Assembly (NCBI RefSeq): GCF_013294025.1
Contig: NZ_JABSNL010000002.1
Span: forward strand, 372,001 to 436,000
Direction: 5' to 3'
Length of the DNA: 64,000 nt
From: Flavobacterium aeripolare
GTDB lineage: Bacteria > Bacteroidota > Bacteroidia > Flavobacteriales > Flavobacteriaceae
Positions 1-9,880 of the stretch are shown piece by piece. Within the stretch, counting starts at the first letter, position 1. The number at the start of each line of letters is the position of its first letter. The translations under genes and the position numbers were made by a program. Below the pieces are notes generated by a model that searched no databases, was not told where the DNA came from, and saw only the letters and a program-made list of their open reading frames with translations.

Positions 1-582
1 GGTACAGCAGCTTATCAAACTCGTAGAGCTACATACTTAAACGTTTGTGCAGATTTGCTAACAGATCATCTAGAGTATATGGTCAACCAATGGAAAGTGG
101 GCGGACCATACAGAACAACATTTTTAGCTTTGTCTGAGGATGTGGCGATTAAAAACATGTATTTAGGGATAACGACTTTAGTTTCTGCAGAATTGCCTGT
201 TGAACGTATGTACGTGGCTTTAGGAAATGCAGATCAAGAAGATGAACATTCTTGTTTTAGCGATAATACGCACAGAGACATAGCTTTAAATTTACAAGGT
301 GTATTAAATGTGTATCAAGGAAGTTATGGTACGATCGACGGTCCTTCATTAGAAGACTTAGTGAAACAAGCCAATACTACAACCTATAATGAAACGGCGA
401 CTTCAGCAAACGATGCTTTGTCAAAAGTAGCTGCAATTATTACCCCATTTGACTTGGCTATTTCAGGAGGTTTAGACTCTGTTGAGGGAGCAAAAGTAAA
501 TGCAGCAGTCATTCAATTAAAAAACTTGGGTGCTAACTTACTAGCAGGTGCATCAAAATTAGGCATCACTGTAAACGGTTAA
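1..582 (+). CDS. imelysin family protein, C-terminal part (gene runs off the left edge)
   Basis: The reading frame is open from base 1, so the gene begins before the window; 193 residues are visible. The motif HSCFSDNTH and the helical, Ala/Leu-rich C-terminus fit the imelysin (iron-regulated protein A, M75-like) family, whose members are exported or lipid-anchored proteins linked to iron acquisition in Bacteroidetes and Proteobacteria. No enzymatic activity is firmly assigned to the family. A di-heme oxidoreductase gene follows after 63 bases, the pairing commonly seen with imelysins, and this supports the call. A strong hairpin terminator lies between the two genes. The signal peptide and the N-terminal GxHxxE-type motif cannot be checked because they lie outside the window. 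Confidence 0.85.
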   Translation, partial: GTAAYQTRRATYLNVCADLLTDHLEYMVNQWKVGGPYRTTFLALSEDVAIKNMYLGITTLVSAELPVERMYVALGNADQEDEHSCFSDNTHRDIALNLQGVLNVYQGSYGTIDGPSLEDLVKQANTTTYNETATSANDALSKVAAIITPFDLAISGGLDSVEGAKVNAAVIQLKNLGANLLAGASKLGITVNG

Positions 583-604
583 TTTAATTAAAGTAAGTAA
601 TCAT

Positions 605-632
605 AAAGTGCCTTTTTTAAAGGCACTTTTTT
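605..632 (+). terminator. intrinsic terminator after the imelysin gene
   Basis: An 11-bp stem AAAGTGCCTTT / AAAGGCACTTT with a TTT loop is followed by a short T run. It lies between the imelysin gene and the DUF1111 gene, so it either separates them or only attenuates read-through. Confidence 0.75.
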
Positions 633-645
633 CTGTTTTAAAAAA

Positions 646-2046
646 ATGAAAAAAAGTACAAAAATTCTAATTTTAATTATCGGTTTTCAATTCTTTAGCT
701 GTAGTGATGCTGATGACAAATACATTCCACTAGTAGCAGATGAGGGAGAGCAGTTTTCTGGAGGGGAAGCTACGTTTTTTAATGCCACCGAGGAAGCTTT
801 TGGTTTTGCAGCGCCTAACCTAACTTTTCAAGAAGAAGGTGATTTCGGAATTGGGAATTCATTTTTTCGTCAAAGTTGGGTTACATCACCGTCTTCAACA
901 ACAGCAAGAGACGGCTTAGGTCCGTTTTTTAATGCTGTTTCTTGTTCGGGTTGTCACTTTAAAGATGGCCGTGGAAGACCACCATTAGTAGATGGTGAAA
1001 CGGCACACGGATTGTTACTTCGATTAAGTATTAATGAAAGAGATGCTAATGGAAGCTACTTAGGAGATCCCATCTATGGCGGTCAGTTGCAAGATAATGC
1101 TGTCTTAGGGCAAACTGTAAAAGGGAAATTCAACATTGTATACCAAGAATTTACAGAAACTTTAGCAGATGGAACTACAGTTTCATTAAGGAAACCCAAC
1201 TATATATTTAACTCGTTAGGATATGGTCCACTTGCTGCAAATTTAAAGCTGTCTCCTAGAATCGCTAACCAAATGATCGGTTTGGGATTGCTGGAAGCTA
1301 TAGATGAAAGTACTATTTTAAAATTAGCAGATCCTGACGACAGTAATAATGATGGCATTTCTGGAAGACCAAATTATGTTTACGACATACAATCTAATTC
1401 GAAAAAAATAGGGAGATTTGGATGGAAATCAAATCAGCCCAATGTGCGCCAGCAAGTAGCAGCAGCGTTTTCAGGTGATATTGGGATTACTACTAGTTTA
1501 TTTCCTTTCGAAAATTGTCCTCCTGGAGTTGATTGTAGCACTATTCCTAATGGCGGTACACCAGAAATAAGTGATCTTAATTTAGACCGAGTGGCTTTAT
1601 ATTCAAGTACGCTTGCAGTTCCAGCAAGGCGTAATTATAACGATCAAAATGTACTAGAAGGTAAGAAGGTTTTTGAAACCATCAATTGTACTAGCTGTCA
1701 TATTCCTAAAATAAAAACGGGTAATACGCATGCTATTGCTGCTATGCGTAATCAAACGATTAGACCTTATACTGATTTACTGTTACATGATATGGGTGCA
1801 GGTCTCGCTGATAATGCGCCAGATTTTGAAGCAACCGGAAACGAATGGCGTACACAAGCCTTATGGGGAATAGGATTAATAAATACAGTCAATAAACACA
1901 CTAATTTACTGCACGATGGTCGTGCTAGAAATGTTACCGAAGCCATATTGTGGCACGGTGGAGAGGCTGAAAAGGCTAAGAACGCTTTTAAGCAATTGTC
2001 TGCAATAGAGCGCAACAACTTACTTGATTTTATCAACTCATTATAA
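646..2046 (+). CDS. di-heme oxidoreductase family lipoprotein (DUF1111)
   Basis: This is a 466-residue exported protein with a lipoprotein signal whose lipobox cysteine is C19 (FFSC). Two c-type heme motifs CxxCH are visible, CSGCH at residues 100-104 and CTSCH at 348-352. That is the layout of the DUF1111 family (formerly called thiol oxidoreductase), distantly related to di-heme peroxidases. The ends GPFFNAVSCSGCH and LLHDGRAR with WHGGEA are family-like. The gene sits directly behind an imelysin gene, which suggests a role in periplasmic redox handling of iron; the exact substrate is unknown. ATG 646 is chosen because it directly starts a normal signal peptide. Confidence 0.9.
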   Translation: MKKSTKILILIIGFQFFSCSDADDKYIPLVADEGEQFSGGEATFFNATEEAFGFAAPNLTFQEEGDFGIGNSFFRQSWVTSPSSTTARDGLGPFFNAVSCSGCHFKDGRGRPPLVDGETAHGLLLRLSINERDANGSYLGDPIYGGQLQDNAVLGQTVKGKFNIVYQEFTETLADGTTVSLRKPNYIFNSLGYGPLAANLKLSPRIANQMIGLGLLEAIDESTILKLADPDDSNNDGISGRPNYVYDIQSNSKKIGRFGWKSNQPNVRQQVAAAFSGDIGITTSLFPFENCPPGVDCSTIPNGGTPEISDLNLDRVALYSSTLAVPARRNYNDQNVLEGKKVFETINCTSCHIPKIKTGNTHAIAAMRNQTIRPYTDLLLHDMGAGLADNAPDFEATGNEWRTQALWGIGLINTVNKHTNLLHDGRARNVTEAILWHGGEAEKAKNAFKQLSAIERNNLLDFINSL

Positions 2047-2065
2047 AATCAAATTTTTAATATTA

Positions 2066-2098
2066 AAAGGATGTTCTATGGAGCATCCTTTTTTTTTT
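2066..2098 (+). terminator. intrinsic terminator after the di-heme oxidoreductase gene
   Basis: An 11-bp stem (AAAGGATGTTC with GAGCATCCTTT, one G-T pair) and a TATG loop are followed by about ten T. Confidence 0.85.
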
Positions 2099-2124
2099 GT
2101 GAAGCTGTGTTATGCTAGAGTAAA

Positions 2125-2154
2125 TTGAAATATAGAATTATTAGCTTACTTTTG
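2125..2154 (+). promoter_or_regulatory. Bacteroidetes-type promoter of the alpha/beta hydrolase gene
   Basis: TTG at 2125-2127, 19 bases of spacer, then TACTTTTG at 2147-2154 match the consensus TTG-N17-20-TAnnTTTG exactly. The box lies inside the longest open frame of the next gene, so the true start must be downstream of it. Confidence 0.7.
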
Positions 2155-2166
2155 TCAAAAAAAAAC

Positions 2167-2952
2167 TTGATAAACTACACTATATATCAAAATCAAAATA
2201 GCACACAGTGGGTGACATTCGTGCACGGTGCCGGTGGAAGTTCTTCTATTTGGTTCAAACAAATTAGAGACTTTCAAAAGGATTACAATGTTCTGCTTTT
2301 AGATTTAAGAGGACATGGTGAATCAAAACCAACCTTGAGAACGGCTTTTAAGCAAAAATATACTTTCTCTGCTCTAGCAAATGATATTCTTGAGGTACTG
2401 GATTTTTTAAAAATTGAAAAATCACATTTCGTTGGTATCTCTCTGGGAACAATTCTCATTCGACAATTAGCCGAGATGCATCCTGATCGTGTACAAAGCA
2501 TGATTTTAGGTGGAGCGATATTGAAGATGAATTTTCGATCACAAATATTGATGAAACTAGGTAATGCCTTTAAAAATGTTTTACCGTATCTAGTATTGTA
2601 TCAATTTTTTGCTTTTGTAATCATGCCTAAAAAGAATCACAAGCAATCGCGCTTACTTTTTATCAATGAGGCTAAGAAATTATACCAAAAAGAATTTATC
2701 AAATGGTTCAAATTAACTGCCGAAATAAATCCAGTTTTAAAATGGTTCAGGCAAGTTGAACTCAATATACCTACCTTATATATAATGGGAGAGGAAGATT
2801 ATATGTTTCTTCCCTCAGTTAGAAAAGTAGTGGCAAATCATTATAGATCTTCAAAACTGTTTGTAGTAAAAAATGCGGGACACGTGGTAAATGTTGAGCA
2901 GCCTATTGCTTTTAACACTGCCGTTCTCAACTTCATGAATGGAGCACAATAA
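2167..2952 (+). CDS. alpha/beta hydrolase
   Basis: The protein has about 261 residues and no signal peptide. All landmarks of an alpha/beta hydrolase are present in order: oxyanion region HGAGGSS, the turn DLRGHGES, nucleophile elbow GISLGT (Ser), acidic residue region MGEEDYMF, and the late histidine in NAGHVVNVEQP. The substrate cannot be told; esterase, thioesterase or lactonase are all possible. I chose TTG 2167 (reading M-INYTIYQNQ). The frame extends to TTG 2125, but that codon is the -33 element of a very good promoter and the -7 box ends at 2154, so translation must begin after it. The predicted leader is under 15 bases. The gene is transcribed alone. Confidence 0.85.
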   Translation: MINYTIYQNQNSTQWVTFVHGAGGSSSIWFKQIRDFQKDYNVLLLDLRGHGESKPTLRTAFKQKYTFSALANDILEVLDFLKIEKSHFVGISLGTILIRQLAEMHPDRVQSMILGGAILKMNFRSQILMKLGNAFKNVLPYLVLYQFFAFVIMPKKNHKQSRLLFINEAKKLYQKEFIKWFKLTAEINPVLKWFRQVELNIPTLYIMGEEDYMFLPSVRKVVANHYRSSKLFVVKNAGHVVNVEQPIAFNTAVLNFMNGAQ

Positions 2953-2957
2953 AAAAA

Positions 2958-2985
2958 TGCCAGCACCTTAATTAAGATGCTGGCA
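2958..2985 (-). terminator. hairpin terminator for purU
   Basis: TGCCAGCA and TGCTGGCA enclose an inner CTTAATTAAG palindrome, with one mismatch between them. The A run at 2951-2957 becomes a T run on the minus strand, so it fits the end of the leftward purU transcript. It may also slow rightward transcripts from the hydrolase gene. Confidence 0.65.
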
Positions 2986-3154
2986 CTATTTAACTAACCA
3001 AAACCAAATAATAAATAACCAGTTTATTACTGTTACAAAGGTCGGCTAGAAATCCATGTTTTGCTGTTAAGATTATGTTATTACTTTGTTGTAGATAAGT
3101 TAACTTTTTTAACTAATAATTCCTACGTTAGAGAATAGCAAGTAGCTAATGAGA

Positions 3155-4009
3155 TTACGTAAAAATTATAGTCTTATTACTGTAAGTCATTACCCTTCTT
3201 TCAGCGTGCAATTTTATTGCTCTTGCTAAAACAACACGCTCTAAATCACGTCCTTTCATTATAAAGTCCTCAATTGAATTAATATGGGAAACGCGTGTAA
3301 TATCTTGTTCAATAATGGGACCTTCATCTAATTCTTCTGTAACATAGTGACTTGTTGCTCCTATTATTTTGACCCCTCTTTTAAATGCTGAATGGTATGG
3401 TTTTGCACCTGGAAAAGCAGGTAGAAAAGAGTGGTGAATATTTATAATCTTGTTTTTATAGCGGGCAATCAAATTAGGAGTGATGATTTGCATGTATCGT
3501 GCTAAAACTACTAAAGTGATGTTGTACTTTGCTAATAACTCAATTTGTGCTTTTTCTCCTTCTTCTTTATTATCTTTTGTAAAAGGCACATGATAAAACG
3601 GAATTCCGAATTGATCTGCAATGGGTTTCAAATCCATGTGATTGCTTATAATCAAAGGGATTTCTACAAATAATTCTCCTGCTGCATGACGACTCAAAAT
3701 ATCATAAAGACAATGCGTGTATTTAGAAACAAAAACAGCCATTTTAGGCTTAATTTCGTTGTTGTAAAAATCCCATTGCATATCAAAGTTGGCAGCAATT
3801 TTACTTTTAAATTCTTCCCTAATACTGTCTAATGATAGCTTTGTACTCGTTAATTCGGTTTCTAAACGCATAAAGAAAACGCTTTGTTCTGTATCAACAT
3901 GCTGGTCGATGTAGGTAATATTTCCTTCGATAGTAACAATAAAATTAGTTACTGCAGCTATAATTCCCTTTTGATCCTTACACTGAATAAGTAGTGTGAT
4001 TTTCTGCAT
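3155..4009 (-). CDS. purU: formyltetrahydrofolate deformylase
   Basis: This 284-residue cytosolic enzyme hydrolyses 10-formyl-tetrahydrofolate to formate and tetrahydrofolate, balancing one-carbon pools and supplying formate for purine synthesis. An N-terminal ACT domain (residues 1 to about 80, QKITLLIQCKDQKGI) precedes the formyl-transferase-like domain with ISNHMDL, INIHHSFLPAF and ELDEGPII, which hold the usual catalytic Asn, His and Asp. Start ATG 4009 gives the normal family length; the frame runs 38 codons further up, but those overlap the DUF4197 gene and look non-coding. The gene follows the DUF4197 gene by 22 bases and is probably co-transcribed with it. Confidence 0.92.
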   Translation of the reverse strand: MQKITLLIQCKDQKGIIAAVTNFIVTIEGNITYIDQHVDTEQSVFFMRLETELTSTKLSLDSIREEFKSKIAANFDMQWDFYNNEIKPKMAVFVSKYTHCLYDILSRHAAGELFVEIPLIISNHMDLKPIADQFGIPFYHVPFTKDNKEEGEKAQIELLAKYNITLVVLARYMQIITPNLIARYKNKIINIHHSFLPAFPGAKPYHSAFKRGVKIIGATSHYVTEELDEGPIIEQDITRVSHINSIEDFIMKGRDLERVVLARAIKLHAERRVMTYSNKTIIFT

Positions 4010-4031
4010 GGTTTTGGTTTTTAGTATCGTG

Positions 4032-4739
4032 TTATTTTTTATCTTGAATAGCAAATACAGACTGTAGTAAAGGAGTTGTTCTCGCGCTAATATTTGTTCG
4101 GATGTTTTGCTCCTCAACAGCAATCATTTTAAAGACACCGTTCATTGCTTGATTTGTGACATAATCTGTCAAGTCAGGATTAACTTTGTTTACAAGTGGA
4201 ATGCTATTGTATTTAGTAATAATATTTGTCCATACTTTATCGGCACCAACTTTACTAAACGAATTTTTGATTACTGGATTGAATTTTCCGTACAAGGCTG
4301 TTGAAGTGCTTGTTTGTAAATAAGATGTCGCTGCAGTATTATTTCCTAGCAGTATAGACTTAGCATCATTAAATGACATATTCTTTACTGCACTTACAAA
4401 TATAGGTGTTGCTTCTTTAACAGCATCTTCAGCGGCTCTATTCAACACTTTTAAACCTTCATCCGCTAAGGCGCTTAGTCCTATGCTTCTTAAACCAGAG
4501 TCAACTTTACGTAGCTCTTCAGGCAGTAAGATTTTTACGGCTGCATTAGTGTAAAAACCGTCTGTGGCTGTAAGTTTAGTCACTTGGTTTGTGATTCCGT
4601 TATTTAAGGCTTCTTTTAATCCGCTGGCAATATTGATGTTATTGGCAGTACCTATTGCTGGATATTGATTGGCAATTTGTTGTAATTCGGCACAGCTTGA
4701 AAGCGTAAAAACGGCAAGTAAAATCAATAATTTTTTCAT
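4032..4739 (-). CDS. DUF4197 family lipoprotein
   Basis: The protein has 235 residues, with a lipoprotein signal and lipobox SSC (C16). The stretch GLKEALNNGITNQV, then DGFYTNAAVKILLPEEL and GLRSIG, is characteristic of DUF4197, a widespread periplasmic or outer-membrane-anchored family of unknown function in Bacteroidetes and Proteobacteria. The mature part is mostly helical. It lies upstream of purU in the same direction, which I take as an operon of convenience. A near-consensus -7 box TATTTTTA lies upstream but is one base off. Confidence 0.85.
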   Translation of the reverse strand: MKKLLILLAVFTLSSCAELQQIANQYPAIGTANNINIASGLKEALNNGITNQVTKLTATDGFYTNAAVKILLPEELRKVDSGLRSIGLSALADEGLKVLNRAAEDAVKEATPIFVSAVKNMSFNDAKSILLGNNTAATSYLQTSTSTALYGKFNPVIKNSFSKVGADKVWTNIITKYNSIPLVNKVNPDLTDYVTNQAMNGVFKMIAVEEQNIRTNISARTTPLLQSVFAIQDKK

Positions 4740-4903
4740 GTTTCTTTATTTTATTTTATAAAAATACTGTTATTATAAAGACTTACCATTATTTCTAGTA
4801 TGGAAGCAAAGGAATTTATTGTTTTTTTTTAATTTTCTTAATTCTATAATAATTTAGAAAGATGTTTTGATGAAAAATTTATTGCTTCTCACTTGTATAA
4901 AAA

Positions 4904-4934
4904 AAAGATGCAATCAATGATAGATTACATCTTT
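4904..4934 (-). terminator. terminator of the unknown secreted-protein gene
   Basis: AAAGATG pairs with CATCTTT, and after a C/A mismatch AATC pairs with GATT. Read leftward, the hairpin is followed by T from the A run at 4898-4903. Confidence 0.6.
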
Positions 4935-4960
4935 TAAATTATTTCTAATTTTCAACAAAA

Positions 4961-6217
4961 TTATTTTTTGATCTGAAAATTTCCGTCCTTGTTACAGTAA
5001 ATTATACTCGAATTAGATTCGTATTTTTTATAACAACCATCACTCAGTTTTTCTACCAGCAGCAGTTCAGCTCCAACAGTTATATATATTAATTCTAATC
5101 CTTCATTCGTTTTAATGGTGGTTGCATCATCCGATAATACAAAATCAACTTCTCCGTTATCACTATAAATCCAAACTTTAGGTTTTGTAGGATCATTCGA
5201 ATCCATGATGCTGCCTTCAGCCTTATTAGGGAAACGATCCAGTTTTAATTTCCCCGTTTGTGTTGTCCCATTTTTAGTTACACTTCCATTGATGTAAATG
5301 TAGTAAGCTGAATCAGATGTTAGGTTTTTAACTTTCACACCTTCATGTTTTGAGTTAACTAGTACAAAGCCATCAATATTAGCTTGCGTATCTGTTGGCC
5401 ACATGCTAAACATTCCAGAACCTTCTTTAGCAGTTTCAAGATACTTAAATGCTTTTTCAAAGTGTGCTGAGAATAGCTGCGTTAATGTTAGATTTAAATA
5501 AATAACCTTATTAAAGTCTTTAGTTTTTACTTTTTTATATTCTTTATCTTTATAACTTAAATAAAACTTTTCTAGATCATTAAGATAGTTTTCATTCAAT
5601 GATTTAGATTCGATTTTTGTTAAAAACTCTTGAGTTTTAGTGTTAAATTCCAACAATTCGGGAAAATCATCAGCTTTGTCAAAAAAACCATAGTGAATAT
5701 TAAGTTCTTTTTCATCTATAATGATATTATTATCAGCTAGATATTTGTAGCCAATGTTGTTTAAGTCATTTGTCAGGCTTACGTATGGTTTACCATTATA
5801 CGTAGGAGAATACATAGTTGCATTTGCACCTTTCTCGTATATTATTTCATTATTTTTGTCTAATATCAAATATTTGAAATCTCCGTCTAATACAAATTGG
5901 CCATTGCTAGCTTTTTTATAAGTAGCACCTTTGTAACCCATTAATACACGAACGTCAGGATTTAAGGTGTCTTTTTTACTGTAATCTTCAATAGTGTTTT
6001 TTGTTAGATTTTTTTCATAAGTGTTTTTTTTCTTATCAGCAAAATCTTTATTCCAGGTGTCATCTCCTTGAATAATAATGTCATAAGTTTTTAATTTTTT
6101 AAAAAACTCAGATTTTGGAATGTTGATTTTTAATTTCTTTTTTTCAGTATCTGCTTTCTGTGCGTAAGATGTGCCTGTAACTGCAGCTAAGATTAGCAAT
6201 AAGGTTATTTTTTTCAT
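4961..6217 (-). CDS. exported protein of unknown function
   Basis: I do not recognise this 418-residue protein. It has a signal peptide (cleavage after about residue 19, TSYAQ) and a Lys-rich start. The middle part is helical and charged (residues about 160-250). The C-terminal third looks like short beta strands and has two cysteines, in GCYKK and IIYCNKDG, that could form a disulfide. There is no lipobox and no T9SS sorting domain. It is transcribed alone, with a TATATTTG -7 box about 24 bases before the start codon and its own terminator. A structural or stress-related periplasmic role is possible but unsupported. Confidence 0.8.
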   Translation of the reverse strand: MKKITLLLILAAVTGTSYAQKADTEKKKLKINIPKSEFFKKLKTYDIIIQGDDTWNKDFADKKKNTYEKNLTKNTIEDYSKKDTLNPDVRVLMGYKGATYKKASNGQFVLDGDFKYLILDKNNEIIYEKGANATMYSPTYNGKPYVSLTNDLNNIGYKYLADNNIIIDEKELNIHYGFFDKADDFPELLEFNTKTQEFLTKIESKSLNENYLNDLEKFYLSYKDKEYKKVKTKDFNKVIYLNLTLTQLFSAHFEKAFKYLETAKEGSGMFSMWPTDTQANIDGFVLVNSKHEGVKVKNLTSDSAYYIYINGSVTKNGTTQTGKLKLDRFPNKAEGSIMDSNDPTKPKVWIYSDNGEVDFVLSDDATTIKTNEGLELIYITVGAELLLVEKLSDGCYKKYESNSSIIYCNKDGNFQIKK

Positions 6218-6240
6218 TTTATATGGTTTTAATTCTTGAA

Positions 6241-6248
6241 CAAATATA
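6241..6248 (-). promoter_or_regulatory. -7 box (TATATTTG) of the unknown secreted-protein gene
   Basis: On the minus strand TATATTTG matches TAnnTTTG and lies 23 bases before the ATG at 6217. I see no clear -33 element. Confidence 0.5.
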
Positions 6249-6407
6249 TGTTTTATTTTGAATGTTTTTTTGATCAGCTGTAATTCAAGATGTATGATAC
6301 TTTATCTTAATTTATACAGGATTTATTTCTTCCAAATTTTATAAAACTAAGAAGCAATCATTAAAAATTTTTGTAAATTGCACACTTAAAATTATCATAT
6401 TCTCAAA

Positions 6408-9400
6408 ATGAATCCACAAACACCGTATATTCCTAAGAATAAAGTAAGAATTGTAACTGCAGCCTCATTATTTGATGGCCATGATGCAGCTATAAATATA
6501 ATGAGACGAATTATTCAATCTACAGGAGTAGAGGTAATTCATCTTGGTCACGACCGTAGTGTTGAAGAAGTAGTGAATACTGCTATTCAAGAAGATGCTA
6601 ATGCAATCGCAATGACATCGTATCAAGGTGGTCATAATGAGTACTTTAAATATATGTATGACTTGCTTAAAGAAAAAGGAGCAGGGCACATAAAAATCTT
6701 CGGTGGTGGAGGTGGTGTAATATTGCCATCTGAAATTGCCGAATTGCAAGCTTACGGAATCACTAGAATTTATGCGCCAGATGATGGTCGTTCTATGGGA
6801 TTGCAAGGAATGATTAATGACTTAGTACAACAATCAGACTTTCCTACCGGGGATAAATTAACTGATGAAGTAGCACAATTAGCTTCTAAAAACCCTACTG
6901 CAATTGCTCGAATTATTTCGGCGGCAGAGAATTTTCCAGAGATTGCTAAACCTGCATTGGATGCTATTTTAAAAATGAATGAAAATTGCAAAACGCCAGT
7001 TTTAGGAATTACAGGAACAGGTGGATCAGGAAAATCATCGCTTGTTGATGAGTTAGTGCGTCGTTTTTTAATCGATTTCCCTGAGAAAACAATGGGTTTA
7101 ATATCTGTAGATCCATCTAAGCGTAAAACAGGTGGTGCATTACTTGGAGATAGAATCCGTATGAATGCGATTAACAGCCCTCGTGTATACATGCGTTCGC
7201 TAGCCACTCGTCAATCTAATTTGGCTTTGTCTAAATACGTTGCTGATGCAATTCAAGTAATCAAAGCAGCAAAATATGATATTATCATTCTTGAAACTTC
7301 TGGAATTGGGCAGTCTGATACAGAAATCATGGACCACTCTGATGTTTCACTATATGTAATGACGCCAGAATTTGGTGCAGCAACACAATTAGAAAAAATC
7401 GACATGCTTGATTTTGCTGATTTGGTAGCACTTAATAAATTTGACAAACGTGGTGCTTTAGATGCTATTCGCGATGTTAAAAAACAATACCAACGCAACC
7501 ATAATCTTTGGGATGTAAATCCTGATGAGATGCCAGTTTTTGGTACAATCGCTTCTCAATTTAATGATCCAGGAATGAATACGCTTTACAAATCTATTAT
7601 GGATAAAGTTGTAGAGAAAACAAATTCAGACTTAAAATCAACATTTGAGGTAACTCGTGAGATGAGTGAGAAGATATTTGTGATTCCACCGCATAGAACG
7701 CGCTACTTATCTGAAATTGCTGAAAGTAATCGTAAGTATGACGAAACGGCTTTGAGCCAACAAAAAGTCGCTCAAAAGTTGTACGGTATTTTTAAAACCA
7801 TTGAATCGGTTTCAGGAAAAATGCCTGCCATCACAAAAACGGGTCTTGATGATACTACAGTTTACCCAACAGATCTTAAAGAGCAAGATGAAAATAAAGT
7901 ATTTTTAAATCTATTACTAAGTCAGTTTGATAAAGTAAAAATGGATTTAGATCCTTACAACTGGGAAGTAATCTTGACCTGGGACGAAAAAGTAAATAAA
8001 TATAAAAACCCAATCTACTCCTTTAAAGTGAGAGATAAGGTGATCGAAATAAAAACACATTCAGAGTCTTTATCACACTCTCAAATTCCGAAAATCTCTT
8101 TACCAAAGTATGAAGCTTGGGGAGATATTTTAAGATGGTGCTTGCAAGAAAATGTACCTGGAGAATTTCCTTTTGCGTCAGGTTTGTACCCATTTAAAAG
8201 AGAAGGTGAAGATCCTTCACGTATGTTTGCTGGAGAAGGTGGACCTGAAAGAACAAACAAGCGTTTTCACTATGTGAGTGCGGGATTGCCTGCTAAACGT
8301 TTGTCAACAGCGTTTGATAGTGTGACTTTATATGGTAATGATCCGCATTTACGTCCCGATATTTATGGGAAAATTGGTAATGCTGGAGTTTCTATTTGTT
8401 GTCTTGACGATGCTAAAAAATTATACTCTGGTTTTGACTTAGTGCATGCATTGACTTCTGTGAGTATGACCATCAACGGACCAGCACCTATGTTGCTTGG
8501 TTTCTTTATGAATGCTGCAATTGATCAACAATGTGAATTGTACATCAAGGCAAATGGCTTAGAGAAAGAAGTTGAGGCAAAAATCAAAGCAATTTATAAA
8601 GAAAAAGGAGTAACGCGACCTACATACAACGGTGATTTACCAGCTGGAAATGATGGTTTAGGGTTGTATTTATTAGGTGTTACTGGAGATCAAGTTTTAC
8701 CAGCTGAGGTGTATAACGAAATCAAAGTAAGAACGCTTTCACAGGTGCGTGGAACAGTTCAAGCTGATATTTTAAAGGAAGATCAGGCACAAAACACTTG
8801 TATCTTCTCTACTGAATTTGCACTTCGATTAATGGGAGACGTTCAGGAATATTTTATTACAAATAATGTAAGAAACTTTTATTCGGTTTCTATCTCAGGA
8901 TACCATATCGCTGAGGCGGGCGCTAACCCAATTACTCAATTAGCATTTACACTTTCTAACGGATTTACGTATGTTGAATACTATTTAAGCCGCGGAATGA
9001 GCATTAACGATTTTGGACCTAACTTGTCGTTCTTCTTTTCGAATGGTGTAGATCCTGAATATGCTGTTATTGGTCGTGTAGCACGTAAAATTTGGGCGAA
9101 AGCCATGAAAAATAAATACGGAGCTAATGAAAGAGCACAAATGTTGAAGTACCATATTCAAACATCTGGACGTTCATTACATGCGCAAGAAATTGATTTC
9201 AACGATATTCGTACCACTTTGCAAGCCTTATACGCTATTTATGATAACTGTAATTCATTGCATACTAATGCGTATGATGAAGCTATTACAACGCCTACAG
9301 AGGAATCTGTACGTAGAGCAATGGCAATTCAGTTGATTATTAATAAGGAGTTAGGTCTAGCTAAAAACGAAAACCCAATTCAGGGGTCGTTCATTATCGA

Positions 9401-9848
9401 AGAATTAACCGACTTAGTTGAAGCAGCTGTCTTATTAGAATTTGATAGAATCACAGAGCGTGGAGGAGTCCTTGGCGCCATGGAAACGATGTACCAACGA
9501 TCAAAAATCCAAGAAGAAAGCTTGTATTATGAAACTTTGAAACACACAGGTGAATTCCCAATTATTGGAGTAAATACCTTCTTAAGTTCAAAAGGATCAC
9601 CTACAGTTATACCGGCTGAGGTAATTCGTGCTACAGAAGAGGAGAAGCAATTCCAAATCCAGACTTTGGAGAACTTGCATAAAGCTAATGCGAAGCAAGT
9701 GCAAATACAGTTAGATAAGATTCAAGACGCAGCCGTTAAAAATGAAAATTTATTTGATCATTTAATGGAAGCAACAAAAGTGTGCACATTAGGACAAATC
9801 ACAGCTGCTTTGTTTGAAGTAGGTGGTCAGTATAGAAGAAACATGTAA
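6408..9848 (+). CDS. icmF: fused acyl-CoA mutase, IcmF type (isobutyryl-CoA mutase with built-in GTPase chaperone)
   Basis: The protein has 1146 residues and three parts in the order of IcmF. The N-terminal cobalamin-binding domain (about 12-140) contains DGHDAA, with the lower-ligand His25, and a GGGGG stretch. A MeaB/G3E GTPase domain (about 195-410) has P-loop GTGGSGKS at 203-210 and ALNKFD near 340. The mutase catalytic domain (about 560-1146) contains [28 protein letters not shown] and [11 protein letters not shown]. IcmF interconverts isobutyryl- and n-butyryl-CoA with adenosylcobalamin, while the GTPase domain guards cofactor loading. Annotation as plain methylmalonyl-CoA mutase is possible, but the fusion order and active-site text favour IcmF. 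The related carboxylase operon at 60-64 kb is not adjacent. Confidence 0.9.
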   Translation: MNPQTPYIPKNKVRIVTAASLFDGHDAAINIMRRIIQSTGVEVIHLGHDRSVEEVVNTAIQEDANAIAMTSYQGGHNEYFKYMYDLLKEKGAGHIKIFGGGGGVILPSEIAELQAYGITRIYAPDDGRSMGLQGMINDLVQQSDFPTGDKLTDEVAQLASKNPTAIARIISAAENFPEIAKPALDAILKMNENCKTPVLGITGTGGSGKSSLVDELVRRFLIDFPEKTMGLISVDPSKRKTGGALLGDRIRMNAINSPRVYMRSLATRQSNLALSKYVADAIQVIKAAKYDIIILETSGIGQSDTEIMDHSDVSLYVMTPEFGAATQLEKIDMLDFADLVALNKFDKRGALDAIRDVKKQYQRNHNLWDVNPDEMPVFGTIASQFNDPGMNTLYKSIMDKVVEKTNSDLKSTFEVTREMSEKIFVIPPHRTRYLSEIAESNRKYDETALSQQKVAQKLYGIFKTIESVSGKMPAITKTGLDDTTVYPTDLKEQDENKVFLNLLLSQFDKVKMDLDPYNWEVILTWDEKVNKYKNPIYSFKVRDKVIEIKTHSESLSHSQIPKISLPKYEAWGDILRWCLQENVPGEFPFASGLYPFKREGEDPSRMFAGEGGPERTNKRFHYVSAGLPAKRLSTAFDSVTLYGNDPHLRPDIYGKIGNAGVSICCLDDAKKLYSGFDLVHALTSVSMTINGPAPMLLGFFMNAAIDQQCELYIKANGLEKEVEAKIKAIYKEKGVTRPTYNGDLPAGNDGLGLYLLGVTGDQVLPAEVYNEIKVRTLSQVRGTVQADILKEDQAQNTCIFSTEFALRLMGDVQEYFITNNVRNFYSVSISGYHIAEAGANPITQLAFTLSNGFTYVEYYLSRGMSINDFGPNLSFFFSNGVDPEYAVIGRVARKIWAKAMKNKYGANERAQMLKYHIQTSGRSLHAQEIDFNDIRTTLQALYAIYDNCNSLHTNAYDEAITTPTEESVRRAMAIQLIINKELGLAKNENPIQGSFIIEELTDLVEAAVLLEFDRITERGGVLGAMETMYQRSKIQEESLYYETLKHTGEFPIIGVNTFLSSKGSPTVIPAEVIRATEEEKQFQIQTLENLHKANAKQVQIQLDKIQDAAVKNENLFDHLMEATKVCTLGQITAALFEVGGQYRRNM

Positions 9849-9857
9849 GCAGAGAAC

Positions 9858-9880
9858 CGCTTTTTACGAAGTAAAAAGCG
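9858..9880 (+). terminator. perfect hairpin just after icmF
   Basis: CGCTTTTTAC, loop GAA, GTAAAAAGCG form a perfect 10-bp stem ten bases after the icmF stop codon. It has no T run. It is also the left border of the 66-bp repeat array, whose first unit starts at its 3' arm. Confidence 0.5.

Noticed and set aside
1767..2036. Minus-strand open frame inside the di-heme oxidoreductase gene
   Set aside because: It is antisense to a clear gene and shows no protein features; the same holds for many similar antisense frames in the window.
3155..4123. Longer PurU frame with 38 extra N-terminal residues
   Set aside because: The extension overlaps the DUF4197 coding region and is not family-like; ATG 4009 begins the ACT domain.
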